Positions 43,117-51,613 of a stretch of DNA of 64,000 nucleotides are shown here, one piece after another. The position numbers and the translations under genes were made by a program. The stretch is from Sulfuricystis thermophila. GTDB lineage: Bacteria; Pseudomonadota; Gammaproteobacteria; Burkholderiales; Rhodocyclaceae. Each line of letters starts with the position of its first letter. The stretch's first letter is position 1. The notes under the pieces were generated by a model. The model was not told the DNA's origin, made no database searches, and worked only from the letters and a program-made list of their open reading frames with translations. The DNA is taken from positions 744,001 to 808,000 of the forward strand of contig NZ_AP019373.1 in NCBI RefSeq assembly GCF_004323595.1, written 5' to 3'.

Positions 43117-45179
43117 TGGATTCTCTTTTCAAACCAGCATCCGATCGGATCGTTCGTCGCTGGGCCTGGCTGGGGGCCGTGGTGTGGACCTTGCTGGTCG
43201 GCGTCTCGCTGGGCTGGAACATCTACCGCAGCCGGAGCGAGGCCATGGCGATGGCCTATGCCGAGGCGCGTGCCGTGCGCGACAAGGACATGGCCTTCCG
43301 GCGCTGGGGGCTCAAGCATTCGGGCGTCTATGTGCCCGTGACGGAAAAAGAACAGCCTTCGCCCTCTCTTGCTCATCTGCCCGATCGCGACCTCGTCACC
43401 ACCGATGGCCGCAGCCTCACCCTGCGGGCGCCGGCGACGATGGTGCGCGAAATGATGGATGACTATGTGCGAGAAACGGGCGGGGCGCGCGGACGCATCG
43501 TCGGCCTGCGCACGCTCAATCCGGCCAATCAGCCGGATGAGTGGGAAAAGCGCCAGCTCGAAGCGTTCGAACTCGGTGAGATCGACGAAGTCTGGGAGGT
43601 CGCCGATCTCGACGGCCAACCGCACTTGCGCTATCTGAAGGCGTGGTTCATGGGAGAAGGATGCGTGCGCTGTCATGGCATCCTCGGTTACAAGGTCGGT
43701 GATTTGCGCGGTGCGACGGGCGTGAACCTGCCTTTGGCGCCCTATCTTGCACACGCCGACGGCGTGATCCGTGGTTTGGCGCTATCGCATGGGGTGTTCT
43801 GGTTCCTGGGGCTGGCGGGCATCGGCTGGGCAGGTCGCGAGGTCGGTCAGCGGGCGCGCGAGCGTGAAGCGACGCTCGCACGCATCGAACATCTGGCGCG
43901 CCACGATGCGCTCACCGGGCTCGAAAACCGCTACAGCCTGTTGATCCGTCTCGACCAGGCTATGGCGACGGCGCGTCGCAACGAATCGAAGCTTGCCGTG
44001 ATGCTGATCGACATGGATCGTTTCAAGAACATCAACGATACGCTCGGTCATCAGGTCGGCGATCAAATGCTCGTCGAAGTGGCGCGTCGCCTCAAAGCAG
44101 AGGTCCGCGAATCCGACATCGTCGCGCGCCTCGGAGGTGACGAGTTCGTCGTCGTGCTGACGGCGATCGCCGCTTCCGGCGACGCGCTCGCTGCCGGCAA
44201 CAAGCTGCTCGCCGTCCTCGCCGAGCCCTATCGCGTCGATGGGCAATCGCTCCATTCGACACCGAGCATCGGGGTCAGCCTGTTCCCCGACAATGCACGA
44301 AATGCCCGTGAGCTACTCAGCACCGCCGATACGGCGATGTATCGCGCCAAGGCGGAGGGGCGCAATCAGCTGGCCTTTTTCACTCCCGAGCTCGCAGAGG
44401 CCGCGCATCATCGGCTCGAGATCGAACGCGAACTGCGCCACGCCTTGGCCAGCAATGGGCTGGCCGTGGTTTTCCAGCCCCAGGTCGAGGCCCGCAGCGG
44501 ACGAGTTCATGCCTTCGAGGCCCTGGTGCGTTGGCCACATCCCCAGCGCGGCTGGATTTCGCCCGAGGACTTCATCCCGGTGGCCGAGGAAACGGGACTG
44601 ATCGAAGCCGTGGGTGAATGGGTGTTGGAGCAGGCCTGCGCGCAGGTCGCGGCCTGGCGTGCGGCAGGGTTCGCAGGGATACGCGTCGCGGTCAATCTTT
44701 CGGCCCGGCAGCTGGCGGCTACGACGCTGGTCGAACGGGTGTGGGCGATCATGGAGCGCCATGCCATCGCCCCGGGTGAGATCGAAATCGAAGTCACCGA
44801 ATCGGTCGTGATGGCCGATGCCGAGAAAGCAATCCAGCGATTGCAGGGGCTGCGTGCCCTTGGCCTGAAGATCGCCATCGACGACTTCGGCACCGGCTAT
44901 TCCTCATTGGCGTATTTGAAGCGGCTGCCGCTCGACGTGTTGAAGATCGACCGCGCCTTCGTTGCCGACATCGAGCATGACGGCAACGATGCGGCGATCT
45001 GTGCGGCCACCATCGCCCTCGCCAAGAGTCTGGGATTGGCCGTGGTTGCCGAAGGCGTCGAAACGGAAGGGCAGCGCGCCTATCTGGTCGGCCTTGGCTG
45101 CGATTATCTGCAGGGCTACCTGTTTGCCCGTCCCGGCCCGGCCGGAACCTTTACTGCGATGTTGCGGCAAGTAACGTGA
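43116..45179 (+). CDS. Haem-sensor (DUF3365) diguanylate cyclase/phosphodiesterase
   Basis: 687 residues. An N-terminal helix (WLGAVVWTLLVGVSLGW) precedes a periplasmic DUF3365/Tll0287-like domain with a c-type haem site (EGCVRCHGILGYK), a second helix (SHGVFWFLGLAGIGWAG), then GGDEF (ARLGGDEFVVVLT, intact) and EAL (FEALVRWPHPQRG, EVTESVVM, IDDFGTGYSSLAYLK, intact). It should make and/or break cyclic di-GMP in response to redox state or NO. The last codons (VAT-like RQVT) and the stop lie in the left end of a dispersed repeat. Divergent from the nor operon with a shared FNR box. Confidence 0.92.
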   Translation: MDSLFKPASDRIVRRWAWLGAVVWTLLVGVSLGWNIYRSRSEAMAMAYAEARAVRDKDMAFRRWGLKHSGVYVPVTEKEQPSPSLAHLPDRDLVTTDGRSLTLRAPATMVREMMDDYVRETGGARGRIVGLRTLNPANQPDEWEKRQLEAFELGEIDEVWEVADLDGQPHLRYLKAWFMGEGCVRCHGILGYKVGDLRGATGVNLPLAPYLAHADGVIRGLALSHGVFWFLGLAGIGWAGREVGQRAREREATLARIEHLARHDALTGLENRYSLLIRLDQAMATARRNESKLAVMLIDMDRFKNINDTLGHQVGDQMLVEVARRLKAEVRESDIVARLGGDEFVVVLTAIAASGDALAAGNKLLAVLAEPYRVDGQSLHSTPSIGVSLFPDNARNARELLSTADTAMYRAKAEGRNQLAFFTPELAEAAHHRLEIERELRHALASNGLAVVFQPQVEARSGRVHAFEALVRWPHPQRGWISPEDFIPVAEETGLIEAVGEWVLEQACAQVAAWRAAGFAGIRVAVNLSARQLAATTLVERVWAIMERHAIAPGEIEIEVTESVVMADAEKAIQRLQGLRALGLKIAIDDFGTGYSSLAYLKRLPLDVLKIDRAFVADIEHDGNDAAICAATIALAKSLGLAVVAEGVETEGQRAYLVGLGCDYLQGYLFARPGPAGTFTAMLRQVT

Positions 45180-45434
45180 AATACAAAGCAAAAAGAGCGC
45201 TAACCTTCGTTTCCTTGACGGCAGCATACCTTCGCGGCGCAAGCCGCGCACAAAGTCTCCCCTCCCGCGAGGGGCGGAGGCGGGGTTTCGCGAAGCACTG
45301 CTTCGCGCCGCCGGAGCCGGCCGGCTGTGCAAAGCCGGCCGTGGGACAGGCTGGGGGGAGGGTGGGCGTTTATTTTTGCGCATGGTCATGGTATTTCATC
45401 CTCCGCGGGTGCCGATTGCCGGCATGCGCGTTAG
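45172..45434. repeat. Large dispersed repeat, copy 3
   Basis: Begins TAACGTGAAATACAAAGC and ends GCCGGCATGCGCGTTAG, related to 11208 and 23084. This copy is longer because of extra hairpins (TTCGCGAAGCACTGCTTCGCG region and GCCGGCC palindromes). Its left end encodes the end of the GGDEF/EAL gene, its right end encodes the last ~21 residues of menD. Confidence 0.85.
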
Positions 45435-47292
45435 CCGGAGACGAAAACCCGGCGCGGCTTGTCGCGGGATCGATCACCGCTTCGATGAGGCAGGCGCGCG
45501 GCAGCGGTGTGAGGGCCTCCGCGAGCGCCTCCAACGAGGTCACGCGCCGATGCTCGAGACGGAAGGCGGCGGCAAGCGCAGCGAAATCGCCGCCTTGCGG
45601 CGCGCGCCAGCCGCGTTCGAGCAGTTCCGCCGGCAGCGCTGGCGCGAACGGCAGATGATCGAAGATGCCGCCGCCGCCGTTGTTGAGCAGCACGACGGTC
45701 ACGCCGTGACGGGCGGCGAGGGCGAGGCTCGTCGCGTCGTGCAGCAGCGTCTGATCGCCGATGAGCGCGACGGTGGGCGCCTGGCTCGCCTGTGCGATGC
45801 CGGCGGCCGTGGCGAGATTGCCATCGATCCCTGAGGCGCCGCGGTTGCCGTAAAGCGTCAGGGGCGTCTCCCCCAGGCCGCCGAAGGCATCGACGGCGCG
45901 GATCGCCAGCGAGTTGCCGACGAAGACCTGGCTGCCGGCGGGCAGCCGTCTGAGCAGCTCACGCGCGATCGTGCCCTCGAAGAAGCGGGTGTCGGTCATG
46001 GCGCGGGCGGCGGCCTCGGCGGCCAGCCACTGGGTGGAAAAGTCGGCGCTGGCAGGACGGCACATGGACGCGAGCGCCGAGGCGATCGCGAGCGGCTCGC
46101 CGCGCAGCCAGGTGCTGCTCTGCCACAGCGGATCGGGCCAGCGGGCAGGCGGGGCGACGAGGAAGTGCTCGGCATCGGCGAGAGCTTGTGAAAAATTCTG
46201 CTGCGCGGCCCGCTGGCTGCGTTGCGCGGTGTTGGCTTCGGCCGCTTCGCTTAACCTCGGCTGCGCCGAGGTTAGCCTACGCCGAAACTCCGTTTTCGCT
46301 CCCTCGCCTAACTCGATGTTATGTCTCGGTCGCTGCGCTCCGGGCGCCTTGCCATCAGCCCGCTCGCGACGAATTTTTTCACAAGCTCTGAGACTATTGA
46401 GCCAGCGTTCGATCGTGCGCGAGACGGGAAAGGCGCCGAAGCGCAGCACCCAGGCCGGCCGGGGTAGGTCGGTATCGCGCAGAAAGCGCGCGGCGTGAGC
46501 GACGAAGTGCGACTTGTCGTGTGGGCCGAAGCGCAGGTTGGCGAGTGCTTCAGCGATCACGGGCGCATCGAGCGCGATGCCCAAGCGTGCCACCGTATCG
46601 GCAAAGCCATCCGGATAGTGCGCCTCGCCGCAGACGATCACCCCCGGCCGGCTGGTGAGCCGCGCGGCGATCGCTGCGAGCCCTTGCGGCACTGCGGCGG
46701 GCGGCGCCTGGACGGCCACGGCGGCCGGCAAAGGCGACGGCGCGGGGATCGTTTCCGGCAAGAGCGGCTCGGCAAACGGCACGTTGACATGCACGGGTCC
46801 GGCGACGGGAAAGCTCGCCGTCTCGATGAGTCGTGCCGCGAAGGCGGCAAAGAAGCGCGCCTCGATCGCCTCATCCGGCGGCGGCAGCGCATGAAAGGCG
46901 CGCACATGCTCGCCAAAAAGCTTCGTCTGATCGACGGTCTGGTTTGCGCCCCAGCCGTGGATTTCCGCTGGGCGGTCAGCCGTGAGGACGATCAGCGGCA
47001 CAGCGGCGAGGTTCGCCTCCATCACCGCCGGCAAGAGGTTCGCCGCGGCGGTGCCCGAGGTGGTCACCACCAGCGCCGGCCGTCCGCTCGCCTTGCCCAG
47101 CCCCAGCGCGAAGAAGCCGGCGGCGCGCTCGTCGTTGATGACCTGGCAAGCCAGCTCCGGACGGCGCAAGGCGGCCAGCGCGAGCGGCGCCGAGCGCGCG
47201 CCGGGGGCGAGCACCGCATCGCGCACGCCGGCGGCGGCGAGTGCGGCGATCAGGCGATCGGCCCAGGCGAGATTGCGCGCCCCCGTGTTCAT
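45370..47292 (-). CDS. menD: 2-succinyl-5-enolpyruvyl-6-hydroxy-3-cyclohexene-1-carboxylate synthase, with two repeat insertions
   Basis: 640 residues versus ~555-580 in relatives. MenD is the thiamine-diphosphate enzyme that joins isochorismate and 2-oxoglutarate in menaquinone synthesis. Motifs are intact: LAPGARSAPLALAAL, ANLAAVPLIVLTADRP, GNRGASGIDGNLATAAG, VVLLNNGGGGIFDHLPF. The excess comes from three places: an inverted-repeat element (46181-46389) in frame between WLNSL and ADAEHFL adding about 65-70 residues; the motif RPASADF (46038-46063); and a C-terminal tail (NAHAGNRHPRRMKY) encoded by a dispersed repeat. The frame is open throughout, so the protein is probably made; activity needs test. 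Overlaps menF by 4 bases. Confidence 0.9.
   Translation of the reverse strand: MNTGARNLAWADRLIAALAAAGVRDAVLAPGARSAPLALAALRRPELACQVINDERAAGFFALGLGKASGRPALVVTTSGTAAANLLPAVMEANLAAVPLIVLTADRPAEIHGWGANQTVDQTKLFGEHVRAFHALPPPDEAIEARFFAAFAARLIETASFPVAGPVHVNVPFAEPLLPETIPAPSPLPAAVAVQAPPAAVPQGLAAIAARLTSRPGVIVCGEAHYPDGFADTVARLGIALDAPVIAEALANLRFGPHDKSHFVAHAARFLRDTDLPRPAWVLRFGAFPVSRTIERWLNSLRACEKIRRERADGKAPGAQRPRHNIELGEGAKTEFRRRLTSAQPRLSEAAEANTAQRSQRAAQQNFSQALADAEHFLVAPPARWPDPLWQSSTWLRGEPLAIASALASMCRPASADFSTQWLAAEAAARAMTDTRFFEGTIARELLRRLPAGSQVFVGNSLAIRAVDAFGGLGETPLTLYGNRGASGIDGNLATAAGIAQASQAPTVALIGDQTLLHDATSLALAARHGVTVVLLNNGGGGIFDHLPFAPALPAELLERGWRAPQGGDFAALAAAFRLEHRRVTSLEALAEALTPLPRACLIEAVIDPATSRAGFSSPANAHAGNRHPRRMKYHDHAQK
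46038..46063 (-). repeat. Dispersed 25-nt motif inside menD
   Basis: AAAAGTCGGCGCTGGCAGGA followed by CGGCAC; read C-R-P-A-S-A-D-F, the same frame as in menC. Confidence 0.75.
46181..46389. repeat. Inverted-repeat element inserted in menD
   Basis: 209 bp bounded by inverted ends AGAGCTTGTGAAAAATTC and GAATTTTTTCACAAGCTCT. Internal blocks TTCTGCTGCGC and GCTCGCGACGAA match the ends of the element at 40956-41101. An inner hairpin is AACCTCGGCTGCGCCGAGGTT-like (46251-46273). It is translated through in frame. Confidence 0.85.
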
Positions 47293-48599
47293 GCGGCGGC
47301 CCGCCGATGCGGACTGGCAAAGAGCGCATCGCGCATGGCGCGGAATTTCGCCTCGGTCTCGGCCAGCTCCTGTGCCGGGTCCGAGCCGGCGACGAAGCCG
47401 GCGCCGGCGTAGAGGGTGATGCGTTCGCCCTCGATCAGGCCGCAGCGCAGGGCAACCACGATGTCGGCATCGCCCGCGGCATCGAGCCAGCCAAAGCCGC
47501 CGGTATACCAGGCGCCGCGCCGGTCATGGTGACGTTCGAGCCAGTCGAGCGCGGCCGGCGTCGGGGTGCCGCCGACCGCCGGCGTCGGATGGAGCCGGGC
47601 GATCAGATCGAAAGGCCCGACCTCCGCGCGACGGCGCGCGAGGATGCGGCGGCGCAGATGGCTCAAGCCTTCGAGCTGCATCACTTCGGGCGCGGGCGGC
47701 AGCAGGATGTCCGTGCACTGATCCTCGAGCGCCGCGATGATCGCCTGGGCGACGAAATCGTGCTCGCGCCGGTTCTTGGCGTCGGAAAGCGCCCGGGGGG
47801 AGGTGTGCCAGCCGGTGCCGGCGAGCGCATCGACACTGACCGTCGTCGCCGAGAGCATGAGCAGGGTTTCGGGCGAGGCGCCGATGAAGGCGAAGCCGGG
47901 GCCGCCGATGGCGTAGGTTGCGCAGGAAGGGTGGTGACGGGTGAGGAAGTCGATCAGCGCGGCGGGTTCATGGGCATCGCCACGCAGCTCGAGCGTGCGG
48001 GTCAGCACTACCTTGTCGAGCTCACCGCGCCGGATCGCCGCGAGCGCCGCACGGCCGCGCGCGAGGAAGGCCTGCTCGGCAAGCGGCGCCGGTTCCAAGC
48101 TGAGGGGCGAGCTGCGGCGCGGGGATCGCGGGCGAAGCAGATCGTTCCAGAGTGAGCGCCAGCGGGCCAAGGCCGTTGGCGCGCGTTCTGCGGCCGTGCT
48201 CAGGGTGAGACTGACTTGTCCGCTCCTTTCGGTGAGCAGAAGCTCCGGCACCCAGAGGCTGGCATTGGGCAGGGGCGCGCCGCCTTCGGGGGCGAAGGCG
48301 AAGCCGGTGAAGGCGCGCGGCGTCTCGCCTAAATAGCGCCAGCCGGCGACGAGGCCCCGGCGTGCGGCGGCCAGCGCGGTGAACCGCCCTTCGCCGCTGC
48401 TCGTGGCTTTGAGCGCGACGCCGACCCCGGCAAGGCGTAACCCCTGGTCGGGACGCTGCCAGAAGCACCAGTCCTCGAGCGCATCGAAGCATGCGACCGG
48501 CCAGTGGGGCAGCGGGAGCGTCAGGGACAGCAGCCGCGCGGCCGGGGTCTCCTCGCTGAGCGCGGCCAGCTGCCGTTCGATGCGTGGCCAGTCGATCAT
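47289..48599 (-). CDS. menF: Isochorismate synthase
   Basis: 436 residues from the ATG at 48599, which overlaps the menE stop (ATGA). It converts chorismate to isochorismate, the first committed step to menaquinone. Chorismate-binding motifs are visible: FIGASPETLLMLS, LSDAKNRREHDFV, HPTPAVGGTPTPAA, YTGGFGWLDAAGDADIVVAL. An entC-type siderophore role is less likely given menE and menD on both sides. Confidence 0.93.
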   Translation of the reverse strand: MIDWPRIERQLAALSEETPAARLLSLTLPLPHWPVACFDALEDWCFWQRPDQGLRLAGVGVALKATSSGEGRFTALAAARRGLVAGWRYLGETPRAFTGFAFAPEGGAPLPNASLWVPELLLTERSGQVSLTLSTAAERAPTALARWRSLWNDLLRPRSPRRSSPLSLEPAPLAEQAFLARGRAALAAIRRGELDKVVLTRTLELRGDAHEPAALIDFLTRHHPSCATYAIGGPGFAFIGASPETLLMLSATTVSVDALAGTGWHTSPRALSDAKNRREHDFVAQAIIAALEDQCTDILLPPAPEVMQLEGLSHLRRRILARRRAEVGPFDLIARLHPTPAVGGTPTPAALDWLERHHDRRGAWYTGGFGWLDAAGDADIVVALRCGLIEGERITLYAGAGFVAGSDPAQELAETEAKFRAMRDALFASPHRRAAA

Positions 48600-49954
48600 C
48601 GCCAGAGACTCGGCAGCGCGCGCCGGTCGAGCTTGCCGGAAGCGAGCCTGGGCAGCCGCGCCACGCGCAGGAAGCGCCGCGGCCGGCGGGTGGAAGGTAG
48701 TTGGGCGCGACACCAGGCCTCGACCGCCGCCTCATCCGCGTCGCCCTCGAAAGCCGCGGCGATCAGATCGCCCCAGACCGGGTCAGAGAGCCCCGTCACC
48801 GCCGCCGCACGCACGCCGGGACAGGCGGCAAGCCGTGCCTCGACTTCGAGCGGATGAACCTTCACGCCGGCGGAGTTCAGCACGTCGTCGACGCGGCCGA
48901 GGATCGTGACGTGACCGTCGGCATCGATCCTGGCGAGATCGCGGGTGGCGATCCACTCGCCGACATCGGCCTCGTTCAGGTAGCCGGCCATGCGGGCGGG
49001 GGTGGCGACTTCGAGGGTGCCGGCCTCCGACAGGCGTACCCGCACGCCGGGCAACGGCCGGCCGTCGACGAGGGCGGTGGCGCAGGTTTCCGTCATGCCA
49101 TAGGAGAGGCGGATCGGCCAGCCTGCCGCGCGCGCTTGGCTTTCCAGCAGCGGGGAAAGCGCCGCGCCGCCGATGAGCGCACATTTCAAACTCGGCGCTG
49201 GCGGAAATGAAGGCGTCCCGCCGGGCGCCGACTCACCTCCAAAAGTCGGCGCTGGCGGAAATGAAAGCGTCCCGCCGGGCGCCGACTCACCTCCAAAAGT
49301 CGGCGCTGGCGGAAATGAAGGCGTCCCGCCGGGCGCCGCCTTGTTTCGGAGAGTCGGCGCTGGCGGGACGGCACCCTCGATGAGTTGCGCCAGCATCGCC
49401 GGCACCAAAGAGACGTGGGTGATGCGCCGCTCGGCGAGGGCGCGTGCTACGGCTGCGACTTCGAAGCCTTCCTGCACGATGGCCGTCGCGCCGGCGCGCA
49501 AAGAGCGGTAGAGGGTCATCGCGCCGGCGATGAAATGGAGCGGCAGACAGCACAGCCAGGCATCCCGCGGCTGCAAGTCGAGCGCGCGTGCACTGATGCG
49601 CGCGGCAGCGGCGATCGACCGCCGGGTCAGGCGCACGCCCTTCGGCTCTCCGGTCGAGCCGGAGGTGGCGATGATCAGCGCCAAGCGTGGGTTTGCCGCC
49701 GCCGCGGCCTGTTCGATGAGCCGCGCGCGTGTTGCACTGGACAGATGGGGCGGCAGGGGAAAAGCGGTGCCACCGCCCAGGGCGCAGTCGATGAGGCCGA
49801 GCGCGATGGTTGCTGCATCGCCTTCGAGCACGGCCAAACCCCGGCAGCCTGCTCTGCCGGCGAGCTCGCCATAGGAAAAGCTGCGGCCATCGGGCAAGAC
49901 GAGCGCGGGCCGGTCGGGGTCGGTGCGGGAGAGCCAGCGGCGGAAGAGGTGCAT
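48596..49954 (-). CDS. menE: o-Succinylbenzoate-CoA ligase with tandem 18-residue repeat insertion
   Basis: 452 residues. MenE activates o-succinylbenzoate with ATP and CoA. Adenylate-forming motifs: IIATSGSTGEPKGVRLT, LSYGMTETCATAL, GYLNEADVGEWIATRDLARI, VKVHPLEVEARL, and the catalytic-Lys end SGKLDRRALPSLW. Between LIEGAVPP and SLKCALIGGA lies a ~62-residue stretch of 18-residue units (FPPAPTFGGESAPGGT type) encoded by three to four 54-bp repeats (49188-49374). Without it the protein has normal length. The insertion falls in the N-terminal domain before a beta strand, probably as a surface loop. Confidence 0.92.
   Translation of the reverse strand: MHLFRRWLSRTDPDRPALVLPDGRSFSYGELAGRAGCRGLAVLEGDAATIALGLIDCALGGGTAFPLPPHLSSATRARLIEQAAAAANPRLALIIATSGSTGEPKGVRLTRRSIAAAARISARALDLQPRDAWLCCLPLHFIAGAMTLYRSLRAGATAIVQEGFEVAAVARALAERRITHVSLVPAMLAQLIEGAVPPAPTLRNKAAPGGTPSFPPAPTFGGESAPGGTLSFPPAPTFGGESAPGGTPSFPPAPSLKCALIGGAALSPLLESQARAAGWPIRLSYGMTETCATALVDGRPLPGVRVRLSEAGTLEVATPARMAGYLNEADVGEWIATRDLARIDADGHVTILGRVDDVLNSAGVKVHPLEVEARLAACPGVRAAAVTGLSDPVWGDLIAAAFEGDADEAAVEAWCRAQLPSTRRPRRFLRVARLPRLASGKLDRRALPSLWR
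49188..49374 (-). repeat. Tandem 54-bp repeats inside menE
   Basis: Three full 54-bp units plus a half unit. Each starts with GTCGGCGCTGGCGGAAATGA (or CTCGGCGCTGG) and includes GCGTCCCGCCGGGCGCCG; the last unit changes to CCTTGTTTCGGAGA before the closing half unit. 54 bases is 18 codons, so copy number can change without frameshift. Confidence 0.92.
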
Positions 49955-50051
49955 GAGTGCATTCTAGGCAACTTGGCTTTGATGAACCCATGAGTCAGAT
50001 CAAGCCGGAGATCGACGTGGCGGGCATGCATCGTGGTAAAAACCATACTCC

Positions 50052-50771
50052 ATGGAGGTGTATCTGTTCGCCAGCCTGATCGCGCTGGCTGCGTATTTCG
50101 TCCGCGGCATCGCCGGTTTCGGCTCGGCGCTGGTTGCCTCGCCGCTGCTGGCGCAAATGCTGCCGCTGGCGATCGTCGTCCCGCTGGTGGTGATCCTCGA
50201 CAATTCCGGCTCGATCCTGCAAGCCTGGCGCCATCGGCGCCTGATCGTCTGGGAGGATCTGCGCCCGCTGCTGCCGTTTTCGTTCGTCGGCATCGCGTTG
50301 GCGATGGCGCTGCACAACTGGATCGACGCTCGGCTGTTGAAACTGGCGCTCGGCGCTTTCGTCATCCTGTTCGGCGCGTATCAGTTCCTGCCCCAGCCGA
50401 GCGCGCATCTGTCGCGGCGCTGGGCGGCGCCGGCAGGCCTGCTCGGCGGGCTCGTCGGCGGACTCTTCGGCACCGGTGGGCCGTTCTACGTGATGTATTT
50501 CCGCCTGCGCCAACTGGAGAAAACCGTTTTTCTCGCTACGATCGCGATGCTGTGGGTCGTCGATGGCGGCTTGCGCATCGCCGGTTTTGCTCTCGGCGGC
50601 CACTATGGCGAGCAGCATCTGTGGCTGCTCGCGGCGATGGCGCCGACGGCCTGGCTCGGATTACACTGGGGCCAGCGGGTCCATTTCGGCATTTCACCAG
50701 CCGCCTTCCGCCATATCATCGGCGGATTGCTGCTGGTCAGCGGCGGCATGTTGATCTGGAGGCAGACATGA
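50052..50771 (+). CDS. TauE/SafE (TSUP) family anion exporter
   Basis: 239 residues, about eight helices. TSUP features are AYFVRGIAGFGSALVASPLL near the start and GLLGGLVGGLFGTGGPFYVMY in the middle. The family moves sulfite, sulfoacetate or other small organosulfur anions. No good Shine-Dalgarno precedes the ATG. It overlaps the PhnD-like gene (ATGA). The substrate is unknown; the link to a phosphonate/phosphite-type binding protein is unusual. Confidence 0.88.
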   Translation: MEVYLFASLIALAAYFVRGIAGFGSALVASPLLAQMLPLAIVVPLVVILDNSGSILQAWRHRRLIVWEDLRPLLPFSFVGIALAMALHNWIDARLLKLALGAFVILFGAYQFLPQPSAHLSRRWAAPAGLLGGLVGGLFGTGGPFYVMYFRLRQLEKTVFLATIAMLWVVDGGLRIAGFALGGHYGEQHLWLLAAMAPTAWLGLHWGQRVHFGISPAAFRHIIGGLLLVSGGMLIWRQT

Positions 50772-51613
50772 AACGACTCGCCGGTTTCTTTTTGTCGTGG
50801 CTGATCGCGCTTGCCGCCCATGCCTGGGAAGCGGGCGGCCCTTATCCGTTCGGCGTGCTCAACCACCGCTCGCTGACCTTCACCGCCGAATACTGGAATC
50901 CGATCCTCGCCTGGGTATCCGAACGCGCGGGTGTCAAGCTGGAACTGCGCGTCGCCCGCACCGCCAACGAGACCACCGACATGGCCGCGCGCGGCGAGCT
51001 CGCCTTCGTCTATTCGAATCATTTTTTCACGCCGGAACGCGCGAAACTGGGGTTTTCCGTGCTCGCCCGTCAGGAAGGCGAAGGCATCAAGGGACAGGTG
51101 GTGGTGCGCGACGACAGTCCGGCAAAGCGTCTGGAAGAGCTCGCCGGCAAGAAAGTCGCTTTCGCCAATCCTTATGGCTTCACCGGCTATTTCGTCCCTT
51201 ATGACGCGCTGCTCAAGGCGGGGGTCAAGGTCGAGCCGGTCTTCGCCGGCACCCAGGAGGCGGCGATGGGGCAGCTCAAGTTCGGCCAGGTCGCGGCCGC
51301 CGGCGTCAACAGCCAGGTGATGGCCGATTATGCGCAGCGCGAGCATTTCGCCTATCGGGTGCTCTGGGAATCGGCGCCTTATTTCGATCTGGCGGTGATG
51401 GCGCATCCCAAAGTGCCGGCGGCCCACCAAGAGGCGGTCAGGCAGGCTTTCCTCGCGCTGCGCGAAGAGGCCAGCGGCCGCGCGGTGCTGCTCGAGGCGG
51501 CAAAGAAGCTCGGCCTCAGTGAGCCGCGCGGCTTCGTCGCCGCATCAGACGCCGATTACGAGAATTACCGGCGCTTCTTCCGCGAGACCCTGGTGCCCGT
51601 CAAAGGACAATGA
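50768..51613 (+). CDS. PhnD-like periplasmic binding protein
   Basis: 281 residues. A signal peptide (FFLSWLIALAAHAWEAG) is followed by a PhnD/SsuA2-type fold: PFGVLNHRSLTFTAEYWNPI, ELAFVYSNHFFTP, GQVVVRDDSP, GKKVAFANPYGFTGYFVPYD, and QEAAMGQLKFGQVAAAGVN. No ABC transporter is encoded nearby; instead the gene overlaps the GGDEF/EAL sensor gene on its 3' side. Such orphan PhnD proteins can act as ligand sensors for membrane signalling proteins. Confidence 0.88.
   Translation: MKRLAGFFLSWLIALAAHAWEAGGPYPFGVLNHRSLTFTAEYWNPILAWVSERAGVKLELRVARTANETTDMAARGELAFVYSNHFFTPERAKLGFSVLARQEGEGIKGQVVVRDDSPAKRLEELAGKKVAFANPYGFTGYFVPYDALLKAGVKVEPVFAGTQEAAMGQLKFGQVAAAGVNSQVMADYAQREHFAYRVLWESAPYFDLAVMAHPKVPAAHQEAVRQAFLALREEASGRAVLLEAAKKLGLSEPRGFVAASDADYENYRRFFRETLVPVKGQ

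Noticed and set aside
49188-49374. CRISPR-like array
   Set aside because: The 54-bp units are contiguous with no unique spacers, lie inside menE, and no cas genes are present.
49955-50051. FNR box between menE and the TauE gene
   Set aside because: TTGAT and ATCAA half-sites are present but separated by far more than four bases.
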